A stretch of DNA of 64,000 bases, taken from Streptomyces sp. NBC_01237 (lineage in GTDB: Bacteria; Actinomycetota; Actinomycetes; Streptomycetales; Streptomycetaceae). The first letter of the stretch is position 1. Every line of letters starts with the position of its first letter. The notes beneath the pieces are model-generated. The model ran no database searches, was not told where the DNA came from, and worked only from the letters and a program-made list of their open reading frames with translations. The DNA is taken from NCBI RefSeq assembly GCF_035917275.1, contig NZ_CP108509.1:558001-622000 (forward strand). The letters run 5' to 3'. This document shows positions 36,572-45,344 of the stretch, piece after piece. Both the position numbers and the translations under genes were made by a program.

Positions 36572-37230
36572 GCCCTCTCGACAATCCGGTCAAGCCGGAG
36601 ACGGCCCGCCCCTCTCCCGGGCCTGCGGCTCTCTGCGTATACGAGATGCGGCCCCTGCTCACCGATGCCCAGAGGGCAGAGGCCGGCGCCCTGGTCGAGG
36701 ACCGCCTCAGCTGGCTAGCGGCCAGAGGGGTGCCCCTCCCTGGATCCTTCGAAGGCGTCCCGGCCCTCTTCCGTGAAGAGCGGCACCAGTCCGTCGGCCT
36801 GTTCGAGGACGACGTCCTGCTCGGCTGCCTGATCCTCGACCGGGAAGCGGACCTCGGGCATTGGGGTAGGCATGGGGCCCGCCGCGGCCTGTTCCTCGGC
36901 CACGTCCACACCCTCCCGGAACGCCCGGACAACATCGTTCGGCTGATCACTCTCTGGGCGTCCGACTACGCAGCCCGCCACAACGTTCCTTACGTTCGCG
37001 CCGAAGTTCCCGCCGGTCACGACCCCCGCGTGGCTACCACGGAAAGCCTCCTTTCCAACCTGCAGGACATGGGCTGGGAGCACCGCGGAACAGGCACCGG
37101 GACGAATGGCGAGCCGGTGACCCGGCTCGAACTGCGTGCCGACCCGCATCTCCGGCTCACACCCCTCATCCTCTGCACCGTTCCTTTCCCTGCCCAGGCT
37201 CTGTCCGGGCACGACCGGAGCACATCATGA
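36568..37230 (+). CDS. GNAT-like acetyltransferase
   Basis: A 220-residue protein starting at GTG 36568 in a GTGA overlap. Residues about 20-205 follow the N-acyltransferase fold: VYEMRPLLTDAQRAEAGALV, then a strand and helix around LFEDDVLLGCLILDREADL, LFLGHVHTLPE and RLITLWASDYAARHNVPYVR, and a C-terminal LQDMGWEHRGTG that resembles the last GNAT helix/strand. The acetyl-CoA pyrophosphate loop is not a clean Q/R-x-x-G-x-G/A match, so acceptor and even activity are unproven. Confidence 0.65.
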   Translation: MSPLDNPVKPETARPSPGPAALCVYEMRPLLTDAQRAEAGALVEDRLSWLAARGVPLPGSFEGVPALFREERHQSVGLFEDDVLLGCLILDREADLGHWGRHGARRGLFLGHVHTLPERPDNIVRLITLWASDYAARHNVPYVRAEVPAGHDPRVATTESLLSNLQDMGWEHRGTGTGTNGEPVTRLELRADPHLRLTPLILCTVPFPAQALSGHDRSTS

Positions 37231-37919
37231 CGGCCACCGCCCCTCTCCGCCCCGACCTCGCCGACGACTTGATCGCACGCTACGAGCAGGCCACCGAACG
37301 GTGGGCCCGGCTCGTCCGCAACCAGCTCGACGCCATCCACATCGGGCAGAGCCGCCACGCCGACCACGCCAACGCGGCCGTCCTGAAGCGCATCCTGGCC
37401 GACCACGACTGGCCGGGCCTCCAGCTCGTCGGCCCCGATGCCGCCCAGGCCGCATGGCGTATCGCCCTGCACGCCGACCATGCCCCGGACTTCCAACGCA
37501 CCGCCGCACAACTGCTCGACCGCGCTGTCCAAGCCGATGATGCGCCCGTCCAGCAGTGGGCCCACCTCCATGACCGCGCCCTCGTCAACAGCGGTCAGGC
37601 CCAGGAGTTCGGCACGCAGTACCGCACCGGCCCCGGCGGTCTGGAACCGTATCCGGTGCGCGAGCCGGCCTTGCTCGACGACAGACGAGTAAGCGTGGGC
37701 CTCCAACCCGCCGCCACCGCGCTGCACGCCCTGCGGCAACGCCTTGCCTCAGCCCCCGGCCATGGCGACACAACCGGCGACATAGTCGTCCCCGCGAGGA
37801 GTGCCGTCCCTGTGGAGCGCCGTCTCTGGCAGCTGAAGCCGCGTCGCCACATCAGACCGGTTACGGAAGCGACACCCGATCAGGTATCCGCGGGCGAACT
37901 GCGGGCGGTGGGGCAGTGA
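37227..37919 (+). CDS. DUF6624-family protein
   Basis: A 230-residue protein of the DUF6624 group. Seen are ILADHDWPGLQLVGPDAAQAA, the HADHAPDFQRTAAQLLDRAV repeat-like helix pair, HDRALVNSGQAQEFGTQY, and VREPALLDDRRVSVGLQP. This pattern is frequent in bacteria but the function is not known. The C-terminal 60 residues are basic and variable. Coupled to both neighbours. Confidence 0.82.
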   Translation: MTATAPLRPDLADDLIARYEQATERWARLVRNQLDAIHIGQSRHADHANAAVLKRILADHDWPGLQLVGPDAAQAAWRIALHADHAPDFQRTAAQLLDRAVQADDAPVQQWAHLHDRALVNSGQAQEFGTQYRTGPGGLEPYPVREPALLDDRRVSVGLQPAATALHALRQRLASAPGHGDTTGDIVVPARSAVPVERRLWQLKPRRHIRPVTEATPDQVSAGELRAVGQ

Positions 37920-38362
37920 GGCACTCCGCCTACGTGTCCGTATCAACGGGAAACGATCAACGCGGGCGAAGCAGCGCCGCCCACCTTCGGGCTCTGCGCG
38001 AGACAGCCTGCTCCGCCGTCCTGCGTCGTCTCGCCGGCCGCCCAGTTCTTGTAGCCCGGTACGCCCTGGTCGCACCCGGCCAGGACGCTGCCGACCGCCT
38101 CGCCCAGTCGATGGGTGTCGTCACCCGCGAGGGATGGGTCGCTGTTGTGGCCGCCTACGACGACACCGGCATGACCGACCCCGCGACGCGCCCCCACCTG
38201 GCCCGGCTCTGCACCGCGATCCGCCGCGGCGAGCTGCACGGCATCGTCGCCCCATCCCGCACGGACATCAGCACCTTCCACAGCGCCTACGAAGACGCCC
38301 TGGACACCATACGAACCTGCGGCGGCTTCCTCGCCCTTGCCCGAGATGAGACAACCCTGTGA
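37916..38362 (+). CDS. resolvase-domain-like protein, probably catalytically inactive
   Basis: A 148-residue protein from GTG 37916 (GTGA overlap). The start AYVSVSTGNDQ resembles the YxRxS motif of serine recombinases, and EGWVAVVAAYDDTG...RPHLARLCTAI...GIVAPSRTDIS follows the later order of the resolvase catalytic domain (Y-x-D-x-G, R-P-x-L, D-x-S). The conserved Arg of YxRVS is Ser here, and there is no DNA-binding tail, so I think the fold was reused. Its role in the operon is unknown. Confidence 0.55.
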   Translation: MRHSAYVSVSTGNDQRGRSSAAHLRALRETACSAVLRRLAGRPVLVARYALVAPGQDAADRLAQSMGVVTREGWVAVVAAYDDTGMTDPATRPHLARLCTAIRRGELHGIVAPSRTDISTFHSAYEDALDTIRTCGGFLALARDETTL

Positions 38363-38556
38363 CTACACCCCCCAGGGCACCGCTGCCGCACCCCGAGCAG
38401 AGCCCTCGCTCCGGCAGCCGTCCCTTGACGGCAGAGGATTCCGACCCGCCCCGCATCCCCGACAACAAGCAGCTCGTCGGCAACAAGGCCGATGACTTCG
38501 CCATATCGGGTACGAATGGGACGGTACAGGTCTCGGCCGCCCGGGTTGGTTCATGA
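38359..38556 (+). CDS. small protein, 65 aa
   Basis: GTG 38359 overlaps the previous stop and its own stop overlaps the LuxR start (ATGA at 38553), so it is held in a chain of couplings, which supports translation. It is Pro/Ser-rich in the first half (RAPLPHPEQSPRSGSRPL), with a possible short folded tail (ISGTNGTVQVSAA). No homology recognised. Confidence 0.5.
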   Translation: MTTPPRAPLPHPEQSPRSGSRPLTAEDSDPPRIPDNKQLVGNKADDFAISGTNGTVQVSAARVGS

Positions 38557-39188
38557 GTTCCAGCGAAGCCCGGACGAGGGTCTCGGTCAAAGCCGGGGAC
38601 CCGCTCTCCCTCGCGGGCATACACACCCAGCTGCGGCAGAGCCCGGAGATCACCCTGCTCCATGGCGATGAGGAGTACCAAGCTGAAGTAGTGGTCGTAA
38701 TCGTGGACGCCGTCCAGGAGGACGAACTACGAATCCTGCGTCACATTCAGCGCACGAGTACCGCCCGCACCGTTCTGGTCACCACGGACATCGATGAGCA
38801 GAAGCTGGTGAGCGCCGCGGAATGCGGCGTCGCCGGTGTGGTCAGGCGCTCCGAGTCCACGCCCGAGCATCTGGTGCATGTCATCGGGACGGTGGCGCGC
38901 GGGGAGGGCCACCTGCCCTCCGATCTGCTCGGACGCCTCCTCGAAGAGGTCGGCAGGCTCCAGGGGCAGGTGCTCGGTCCGCGCGGTCTCCACTTCACCG
39001 GACTGTCGCCGCGTGAAGTAGATGTGCTGCGGCTGGTCGCCGAGGGATACGACACCGCGGACATCGCGACGAAACTGGCCTATTCCGAGCGCACGATCAA
39101 GAACGTGCTGCATTCCGTGATGACCCGCCTCCAGCTGCGAAATCGTTCCCATGCGGTGGCGTTCGCAATGCGTCAGGGACTCATCTAA
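38553..39188 (+). CDS. NarL/LuxR-type response regulator-like protein
   Basis: A 211-residue protein with a receiver-like domain (1-125) and a C-terminal GerE HTH (FTGLSPREVDVLRLVAEGYD and TADIATKLAYSERTIKNVLH). In the receiver the acidic cluster near residue 20 is changed and the phosphoacceptor Asp position in VVVVIVDAVQED is uncertain, so it may be an atypical, phosphorylation-independent regulator. There is no partner histidine kinase nearby. It closes the GH15-led operon and could autoregulate it. Confidence 0.85.
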   Translation: MSSSEARTRVSVKAGDPLSLAGIHTQLRQSPEITLLHGDEEYQAEVVVVIVDAVQEDELRILRHIQRTSTARTVLVTTDIDEQKLVSAAECGVAGVVRRSESTPEHLVHVIGTVARGEGHLPSDLLGRLLEEVGRLQGQVLGPRGLHFTGLSPREVDVLRLVAEGYDTADIATKLAYSERTIKNVLHSVMTRLQLRNRSHAVAFAMRQGLI

Positions 39189-39347
39189 TGCGAACCGAGG
39201 CCAGAAAAGCGCCGCTCGCCCACCGCAGGCGTTCCACGGGACGCGGCCCAGTGGCCCGTGTACAGGGACGAGACGCCCGGATTCTGCAATCTCGCGGCAA
39301 GCCATGGCCGCGAACACGGCGCCCACACCTCTGCACCCGCCCGCGCA

Positions 39348-39374
39348 GCGCCGGAAGCACAGCACTTCCGGCGC
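39348..39374. terminator. hairpin after the LuxR gene
   Basis: 10-bp perfect stem GCGCCGGAAG / CTTCCGGCGC with a 7-base loop, 160 bases downstream of the LuxR stop. It likely ends the GH15-led operon. No gene is seen in 39189-39430. Confidence 0.65.
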
Positions 39375-39430
39375 AACAGCCGCACGGAAGCACGCGTTTC
39401 AACGAGCCAGTAGCAGCTCGCCCGTCCTAC

Positions 39431-39661
39431 ATGACATCTCACAGAATTGCTGAGTCCATGCCCGCAAAGCCGTCCACAGGATGGACGAAGACCGGCCGCC
39501 TTCCGAACGCTGGTGCTGCCGGCGACACCGGCCGTATCCACCTCGTTGCCATCGAGTTGTTCGGCATCGTCAGCGTGGTCAGCGCGCCGTACGTGTGGAG
39601 CACCATCAATGGAATCGTTTGCCTGTACGGGGCTGCGGGCTCGGCTCGGGGGTACCTCTGA
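39431..39661 (+). CDS. small hydrophobic protein upstream of CPBP gene
   Basis: A putative 76-residue product from ATG 39431 (or 49 fewer bases from ATG 39458). The sequence has a polar start (MPAKPSTGWTKTGRLP) and a hydrophobic core (IHLVAIELFGIVSVVSAPYV, then STINGIVCLYGAAG), with strong G/C at third positions like true genes here. The stop TGA overlaps the ATG of the CPBP-like gene (39661). There is no good ribosome-binding site. It could be a small membrane partner, or a leader/bacteriocin-like peptide handled by the downstream protease-like protein; that is speculation. Confidence 0.4.
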   Translation: MTSHRIAESMPAKPSTGWTKTGRLPNAGAAGDTGRIHLVAIELFGIVSVVSAPYVWSTINGIVCLYGAAGSARGYL

Positions 39662-40716
39662 TGTCGAACCATGACCCGCTTGTTGCCCCTCTCGGCCGCG
39701 ACGTCGATGGCCCGGCCCGCAGCTCCGAAGCTGGCACCGGGCGCGCTCTGGCATCGGCTGTCGGACTGCTGACGCTCGCCAGCTGCGCACCGATGGCGTC
39801 GGGTGTCCTGCACGTCCGTGGCCTGCTCGGCGTGGAGTGGACACCGAGCGCCTACCACCAAGCCCTGGTGGTCCAGCTGATCGGGGCGTCCCTGACCTCG
39901 GTCTGGCTTTTCTGGGCTGTGGTCGCCCGGACACGGTTACGGCCCGCCCAACAGTGGATGCAGGGCAGCGCGGCGGCCACCTACGGTGCGATCGTCGTCG
40001 TCACTGCCCTTCCCAGCATGGCCACCGGCCTCCTCGGCCTCACTCTGGCCGCCGGCGCACTTGCCTGGCTGGCCATAGAGGTGACTCATGCCCGAGGTGT
40101 GCCTCTGAATCTGGCTCTCGGGACCCGGACCCGTGCGGTTGGAACGCAGCGGACGTGGACCGTGGTCGGCGGCACCATCGCCGCGTGCGCGGTGGGTGGA
40201 GGCGTCATGGGCATTTCTGTGATGCTCCTGCGCGTCCTCGACGCTGACGGCACCGTACCGGTGATGGCCGGTGGCCAACTGTCCGGGCTCGGGCTCGGCG
40301 GCGCGGGCGATCTGATACTCAGCGTTCTTTGTGCCGCGATTCTCGAAGATCTCGTCGTCGTTGCTGCGGGGAGCACGTTGCTCGCCGCGGCGAGCAGACC
40401 GGCGTGGCTGATCTACACCACGATCTGCGTGATCGAGGTCCTTCTCCACGCCTACGTCGGAGTGCCCGCCTTGGCCATGGCCCTGTACGGGGCAGGCCGC
40501 GTCTGGCTCTTCCGACGCTACGGCCTCGTGACCTCCATGATCATCGGCCACGCGGCCTTCGATTTGGTCGGCGGACTACTCATGTCACTGCCCCTCCGAT
40601 ACCGCCTGCTCATCGCACTGCCGTGCATCCCAGCCATCCATATCGCAGCACGCATCAAACAGCGCTCTGCCGCAAGAAATAACTCCGCCTCCCAATCAAG
40701 AGACACCGAAGTGTGA
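39661..40716 (+). CDS. CPBP-like intramembrane protein
   Basis: A 351-residue polytopic membrane protein with about 8-9 hydrophobic helices. Three candidate CPBP/Abi motifs are visible in order: AAILEDLVVVAAGS (motif 1, E-x-x region; the usual E-E-x-x-x-R is replaced by E-D and lacks the Arg), HAYVGVPALAMALYGA (motif 2), and IIGHAAFDLVGG (motif 3, H-x-x-x-D). CPBP proteins are Rce1-like proteases or inactive relatives acting in peptide maturation, immunity to bacteriocins or regulation. ATG 39661 overlaps the small ORF upstream. Confidence 0.7.
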   Translation: MSNHDPLVAPLGRDVDGPARSSEAGTGRALASAVGLLTLASCAPMASGVLHVRGLLGVEWTPSAYHQALVVQLIGASLTSVWLFWAVVARTRLRPAQQWMQGSAAATYGAIVVVTALPSMATGLLGLTLAAGALAWLAIEVTHARGVPLNLALGTRTRAVGTQRTWTVVGGTIAACAVGGGVMGISVMLLRVLDADGTVPVMAGGQLSGLGLGGAGDLILSVLCAAILEDLVVVAAGSTLLAAASRPAWLIYTTICVIEVLLHAYVGVPALAMALYGAGRVWLFRRYGLVTSMIIGHAAFDLVGGLLMSLPLRYRLLIALPCIPAIHIAARIKQRSAARNNSASQSRDTEV

Positions 40717-40908
40717 GTCCAACTGCTCTCGACAGCTATCGGCCCCATACCGATGAGCGCTTGAGCACCCCTGTACGAGGCGAACCGACCGTGGATGGCT
40801 CCAGATTCACCGTGCCAGACACAGCGGAACGCGTTGCTGCCCGGATCTCGCTCGTGCCGTGACCCGGCATTACCTGACCGACCTGATCCTCACTACAGGA
40901 GGCATCAC

Positions 40909-42714
40909 GTGCACACTCCGACCAACTCCAATCGGCTCACGCCTTCGGAACCGACAGCCCCTCAGGCATTGAGCGTTCCGCTCGACGGAACCATCGAGAG
41001 CATCGTCACGCGCATGGCCCACTTGGACGAGCAGTGCGGGGGACCGGCCCCGGCCCCGGTGCTAGCACTGGGTATCTTCGAGCGGGTCGGCTCGAACTGG
41101 CTTTCCGACTCGCTGCGCGGGGCGATGCCGCAGCACAACGAGCCCTTTCGCCAGCAGCTCGGCCGCGAACACCCGCTATCACCCGGCAACCGCATCCCGC
41201 CGAGCCTCCAGGGAACCGGTCTCAGCGGCTTGGGCCTGCACCAGCTGCTGTGCGCGCTCGGCGACCTGCACGGCCACCCCCGGCACCTGGTCAAAGAGAC
41301 GAACCTGTTCTTCGCCGTGGACACCGTCCTGGGAATGCTGCCCCAATCACCGGTTGTCGTCCTCACCCGGGCCCCTATCGGCATCGCTTCCTCATTCGCC
41401 CGTGGGCGGCTCTGGGACCGGTGGCGCTACGGCGACCGGTACGCACAGGTCGCCGCGACGGCCCGCGCACCGCGCTGGCGCACAGCTTTCGCCCCGCTCC
41501 TTCCCGATGACGACCCCGACCCGTCCACCGCCCTGGGACGCCTGATCACTGTGAACGCCCTTCTTCTGTCCCGCGCCTTGCACGAGGGGCCCCCTGCCTC
41601 CCGCCCCTGCCTGGTCATCCCGTATGAACAGCAAGTCAGCGACCGGCCCCGCACAGAGAACGACCTCGCCCGGTTCCTGAACATCGAAATGCCGAAACTC
41701 AGGAATGTGCCGCTGATCACCACCGGCACCACGGCCGCGTCGGACACAACGTTCGCCACCATCGGGCGCAAGGACGCCCTGGTCGCCGAACTGGCCCCCG
41801 GCACCGCAGAACTGGTCATCACCGCGGTTGACAAGACCCTCGCCCAGGCCCGTCGTCTGCTCGCCCCCGAGGTCACGGAGGCCGCCGCCCAATGGCTTAC
41901 CCGTAACGACCAGTACGAGGTGCACGAACCCACGCCACGGCCCATCCGCCGGGCCCGGTCGGAACCCACTTTTCAGAGGATGCCCAAGCCGGCGTACAGG
42001 CCGGTGGCAGGAACCCAGTGGCGCAACTTGCTGGTCACCAATACGGAAATGGCCGAGCTGCTGACCATGCTGCACGCGGGCGGTGCAGCGAACTCCCGTC
42101 TGGGCACCAACCTGCTGGTTTGCCCGATGCCCCACGAGCGTGGCGGGCGCCTCCACTACGACCAAGCCGATCGGCGGTGGCGGATCAGCCGAGGATACGA
42201 ACAGCATCCCGCGTACTGGGTCACCTGGATCGGAGCAGCATTCATGGCGGCGTGGTGCGGAGCGCGCCTGCCCACCCGCACCGAAGCACTGCAGGCGGCA
42301 AAGGGAGCGCGGGCGCACAACAGCGACTACGTAGCGGGCGACAGTTGCCCCGTTGCGGAACCCGGGCTCGGCGACCGGGAGGTCCACCACCTGATCGGCA
42401 ACGTGCAGGTCTGGTGCGGCGACGGTCCCGATCAGCCTGAATCACGGCCCGTGCAGAAGTACTTGTTCGGTGCTGCGTGGAACACACCGGGCACCGAGGA
42501 GGCGGTGACTGCCGTCCGCTCCCGCTATCTGCTCGGCTCCTCGCGTGGCGTGGGTGTCCGCCTGGTGCGCGACGCCCACACCACGGACGCCGCACGGCTA
42601 GGGGCCTGGGAGCTGGCGCACCGGCTCAATCAGTGGGTCGCCGCCGCCGACAGCTCCGCCCAGGCCACGCCGGGCGGGCTCGACCGTCTGCTGCTCAGCA
42701 CGTTCGGGTCATAG
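40909..42714 (+). CDS. sulfotransferase-SUMF1-like fusion protein
   Basis: A 601-residue protein from GTG 40909 with AGGAGG at 40897-40902. Residues about 48-300 look like a PAPS-dependent sulfotransferase: LGIFERVGSNWLSDSLRGAM is the 5'-PSB loop, LVKETNLFFAVDTVL and VVVLTRAPIGIASSFARGR are the 3'-PB strand and helix with the conserved Arg and Ser. Residues about 395-580 resemble the FGE-sulfatase/SUMF1 C-type-lectin fold: YWVTWIGAAFMAAWCGARLP, GNVQVWCGDG and GAAWNTPGT, ending SRGVGVRLVRD. The cysteine pair of true FGE is not evident. Sulfation of a metabolite or glycan is inferred. Confidence 0.75.
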   Translation: MHTPTNSNRLTPSEPTAPQALSVPLDGTIESIVTRMAHLDEQCGGPAPAPVLALGIFERVGSNWLSDSLRGAMPQHNEPFRQQLGREHPLSPGNRIPPSLQGTGLSGLGLHQLLCALGDLHGHPRHLVKETNLFFAVDTVLGMLPQSPVVVLTRAPIGIASSFARGRLWDRWRYGDRYAQVAATARAPRWRTAFAPLLPDDDPDPSTALGRLITVNALLLSRALHEGPPASRPCLVIPYEQQVSDRPRTENDLARFLNIEMPKLRNVPLITTGTTAASDTTFATIGRKDALVAELAPGTAELVITAVDKTLAQARRLLAPEVTEAAAQWLTRNDQYEVHEPTPRPIRRARSEPTFQRMPKPAYRPVAGTQWRNLLVTNTEMAELLTMLHAGGAANSRLGTNLLVCPMPHERGGRLHYDQADRRWRISRGYEQHPAYWVTWIGAAFMAAWCGARLPTRTEALQAAKGARAHNSDYVAGDSCPVAEPGLGDREVHHLIGNVQVWCGDGPDQPESRPVQKYLFGAAWNTPGTEEAVTAVRSRYLLGSSRGVGVRLVRDAHTTDAARLGAWELAHRLNQWVAAADSSAQATPGGLDRLLLSTFGS

Positions 42715-43137
42715 CCCGATAGCGGACTTCGGCCCCATGTACGACCCGGCGCCCGGGAACCCCTGCCGGCACAGTTTCACGAACAGGTCGCTGAATCCCA
42801 GAGCGGGCACATCGACCAGCGCCACGAACTCGACGCCGCGGATCTGCCGGGTGTCCGCGCCTTCCTTGACCTCCCCGATCTCCCCGCCCACGCGGCGGGC
42901 CTCGAAGGTGATGTGAACGACGTGCGCATTGATGTTGTCGCACAAGTACAGCAACCGACCCACCTCAATCTCGGCGCCGGTCTCCTCCCGCATCTCTCTG
43001 ACCAGTGCCTCTTCCAGCGTCTCGCCGTCCTCGACCTTGCCCCCCGGCAGGGACCAGCTCCTGGGGCCGTCGGTGTCCTGGTTCAGCAGGAGAAGCCTGT
43101 CGTCCTCGATGACGATGCCCGTCACACGTGTATGCAT
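42709..43137 (-). CDS. NUDIX hydrolase
   Basis: A 142-residue NUDIX protein. The box reads GGKVEDGETLEEALVREMREETGAEI, split here as GGKVEDGETLEEALV and REMREETGAEI, with all catalytic residues (G-x5-E-x7-R-E-x2-E-E-x-G). The NAHVVHITFEARRVGGEIG strand is typical of MutT/ADP-ribose-like members. The gene is convergent with the sulfotransferase gene (6-base overlap) and divergent from the nucleotidyltransferase. It may clean up a nucleotide by-product of these genes. Confidence 0.92.
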   Translation of the reverse strand: MHTRVTGIVIEDDRLLLLNQDTDGPRSWSLPGGKVEDGETLEEALVREMREETGAEIEVGRLLYLCDNINAHVVHITFEARRVGGEIGEVKEGADTRQIRGVEFVALVDVPALGFSDLFVKLCRQGFPGAGSYMGPKSAIGL

Positions 43138-43181
43138 CCGCCGACGCTATCGTCCGGGGACCCGGCCCGAAGGGGACAGCG

Positions 43182-43988
43182 ATGAACCGGCCACCAAACT
43201 TCTCGGTACTCCCTGTGGTGATCGCCGCCGGAGGACTGGGCACACGGGTAAGTGCCTGGTCGCCGTACCTGCCCAAGGAGCTGCGCCCAGTCTGTGGCCG
43301 GCCGGGGCTCGCGCACATCGTGGACGAAGCCGCCGCCATCGGCAGTGGCCATGCTGTCGTGGTCCACCACCCCTACTACACGCCCCTGACCGACTGGACC
43401 CGCCAGGTTCTCGCCCCCGGAGCGCTGGCTCGCTACCGGATGCTCACCAACCAGCTTCCGGGCCGCCCATCGGCCTCCGACCTCCTCCAGGTCGACTTCA
43501 TCGCCCAGCACGGCAGGTACGCCGACGTGACGTCCGTGCTGAACGGTGCCGAACACCTGCGCACCGGGGACCTGTACGTGATCTTCGCTGACAACGTCGA
43601 CCCCACTCACACAGCGCTGTCCGCTCTAGCCACGGCAGCCTCTCCTGATACACCGGCTGTGCTCGCAGCGCCCTTCGATGCAACCGCAGCGGGCCACCAC
43701 GGTGTGATCGTCTGCGCGGGCAGAGAGCCGGTCCAGAGGTTGGTGCAGCTGATCGAGAAACCCGACCGTGAACACGCGCTGCGACTGGAGGCGGAACACG
43801 GCACCGCCCGCCTTAGGCTCCTCCAAGGGCGGATGCGGGCTACACCCGGCCTCCTGCGCCACCTAGCCACCACCTCACGCAAGACGAACAGCGAGCCGAA
43901 GCTGTCCCTGTCGCTGGCTTCCTACGCCCAGGCCCACCGCGTCGATGTCGTCACCAGCACGCAACCCATGACAGACCTCGGCAGCTGA
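43182..43988 (+). CDS. nucleotidyltransferase, GalU/RfbA-like
   Basis: A 268-residue sugar-phosphate nucleotidyltransferase. The nucleotide-binding G-rich loop VVIAAGGLGTRVSAWSPYLP and PKELRPVCGRP (the conserved Lys) are present, and FADNVDPTHTAL replaces the D-N metal site. It resembles UTP-glucose-1-phosphate uridylyltransferase but is 30 residues shorter at the C-terminus. A sugar nucleotide for a glycan sulfated by the neighbouring fusion protein is a possible theme. Start ATG 43182 with AAGGGGACAGC upstream. Confidence 0.85.
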   Translation: MNRPPNFSVLPVVIAAGGLGTRVSAWSPYLPKELRPVCGRPGLAHIVDEAAAIGSGHAVVVHHPYYTPLTDWTRQVLAPGALARYRMLTNQLPGRPSASDLLQVDFIAQHGRYADVTSVLNGAEHLRTGDLYVIFADNVDPTHTALSALATAASPDTPAVLAAPFDATAAGHHGVIVCAGREPVQRLVQLIEKPDREHALRLEAEHGTARLRLLQGRMRATPGLLRHLATTSRKTNSEPKLSLSLASYAQAHRVDVVTSTQPMTDLGS

Positions 43989-44304
43989 GTGAGCAGGAGC
44001 GCGCGCCGCCCTGTAGCAAGATCATCACGAGTATCCCGAGAGCCGACAACGCCCTCGGGAACTGCCTGCACGCAGAGATCGTATCCCTCGACGGGTTCGT
44101 CGATGCCCATGCAATGGGCGCGTATGCGGGGCCGTATGGGTCACCTGATCTCCGGGATTCGCCGCCCGCATCTCCACGCGCTGCACCGCCAACAGCCACC
44201 TACACGCTGGCACCACCAAGCAGTCTTCTGTGGCAGTACGCCTGCACACGACACGACCTCGTCGCGAACGTTCGCGCCCTCGCATAGGGCTGCGTAGGTG
44301 TGCC

Positions 44305-44333
44305 CCCGCCCGCGAGGCAACCTTGCGGGCGGG
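44305..44333. terminator. GC hairpin in the 43989-44498 gap
   Basis: 9-bp stem CCCGCCCGC / GCGGGCGGG with an 11-base loop. It lies 317 bases after the nucleotidyltransferase stop and 165 before the next gene. The rest of the 510-base gap holds no supported gene. Confidence 0.6.
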
Positions 44334-44498
44334 CGGATGGAGGGCTCCTGGAGGCTCTCATGCGGTGGGCTCGCGGGCCGCCTAGGTCAGGAGCGTCCGA
44401 CTGTTGGCGTCTTCCGGACTGCGCTGCCGGCGCGTCGCCGCAGAGCCACCGAACTGTTCCGAATCGCAGGTTTTACCCATTGGGCGCAGAGTTCCCAT

Positions 44499-45344
44499 AT
44501 GTGGCCAAAAATATCCGAAATCGCCGATGCCGCCGAGCAGCTGCTCCTTCACCCCCCAGTCGACACCGAGGGGCCGCTCCCACTTCCGGTGCACGACTGG
44601 AGAGGAGCCCTGAGCGCCATCGTGGATCGGATAGGCATACCCACCTTGTATGGGGGTGGTGCGGCCGGTCCGAACATCCGCTGGCGGCTGCCGCAACACA
44701 CATTGCTGCTCCATCCGGGTGATGTGGGCCTGATTCTTTCCTGCCACGGCACGGAGGTTCTGGAGACGGCGGAGCGTGACGCGTTCGACCGCGGGGTCGG
44801 TGACGACAAGGGGCAGGTTCCCCGCTACAGCGACCTGCCGTATCTCTGGCAGGTGGCCCGCAACGGCATCGGCACTCTCCCGCCGAGCTTCCCGGCCCCT
44901 CCCCTCGCTCCGGACTGGGACCGGCTGGAGGAGTCGATACGGTCGCTATGTCACGCCTGGGCGACCCAACTGACGCCGCAGGTGAACGACTGGGCGGGAT
45001 ACAACGTCGTAAACCACGCGGACGGCGGTCGAGTCCTGGCCGTGCTCTACGGAGCAGACGACGGCCTGACCATCTATATCGACGACCGCGACGGCTCGGG
45101 CAGCGGCGATTACGCCGTCACCATGAGGCATCGCGGCTGGGACAGCCGAGTGCCGCTTCTCCAGTGGTGGGACGCATACTTTGCCGCCGATGCGGACGGA
45201 GCGGAGGCAGCGGCGAAGCTCGTGGTGAAGGAGGTACGCGCACGCGGTGCGCGAATGCCCGGCGACCTCGGGGTGACCGACGTGAACTGCGGGGACAACG
45301 GGCAACTGATGCTGCCAGGGCTTGGCATCGCGCCCGAGGACTGA
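44499..45344 (+). CDS. hypothetical protein, 281 aa
   Basis: ATG 44499 (WPKISEIADAAEQLLLHPP) is chosen because the in-frame region before it (44298-44498) does not look coding. The C-terminal half has mixed alpha/beta character (DWAGYNVVNHADGGRVLAVL, then GLTIYIDDRDGSG), with a W-rich LLQWWDAYFAAD helix. No domain I can name. Codon use is normal for the organism. Confidence 0.6.
   Translation: MWPKISEIADAAEQLLLHPPVDTEGPLPLPVHDWRGALSAIVDRIGIPTLYGGGAAGPNIRWRLPQHTLLLHPGDVGLILSCHGTEVLETAERDAFDRGVGDDKGQVPRYSDLPYLWQVARNGIGTLPPSFPAPPLAPDWDRLEESIRSLCHAWATQLTPQVNDWAGYNVVNHADGGRVLAVLYGADDGLTIYIDDRDGSGSGDYAVTMRHRGWDSRVPLLQWWDAYFAADADGAEAAAKLVVKEVRARGARMPGDLGVTDVNCGDNGQLMLPGLGIAPED

Noticed and set aside
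44298..44498. Upstream extension of the 44499 gene
   Set aside because: Arg-rich, non-coding look and a GC hairpin within it; ATG 44499 is a better start.
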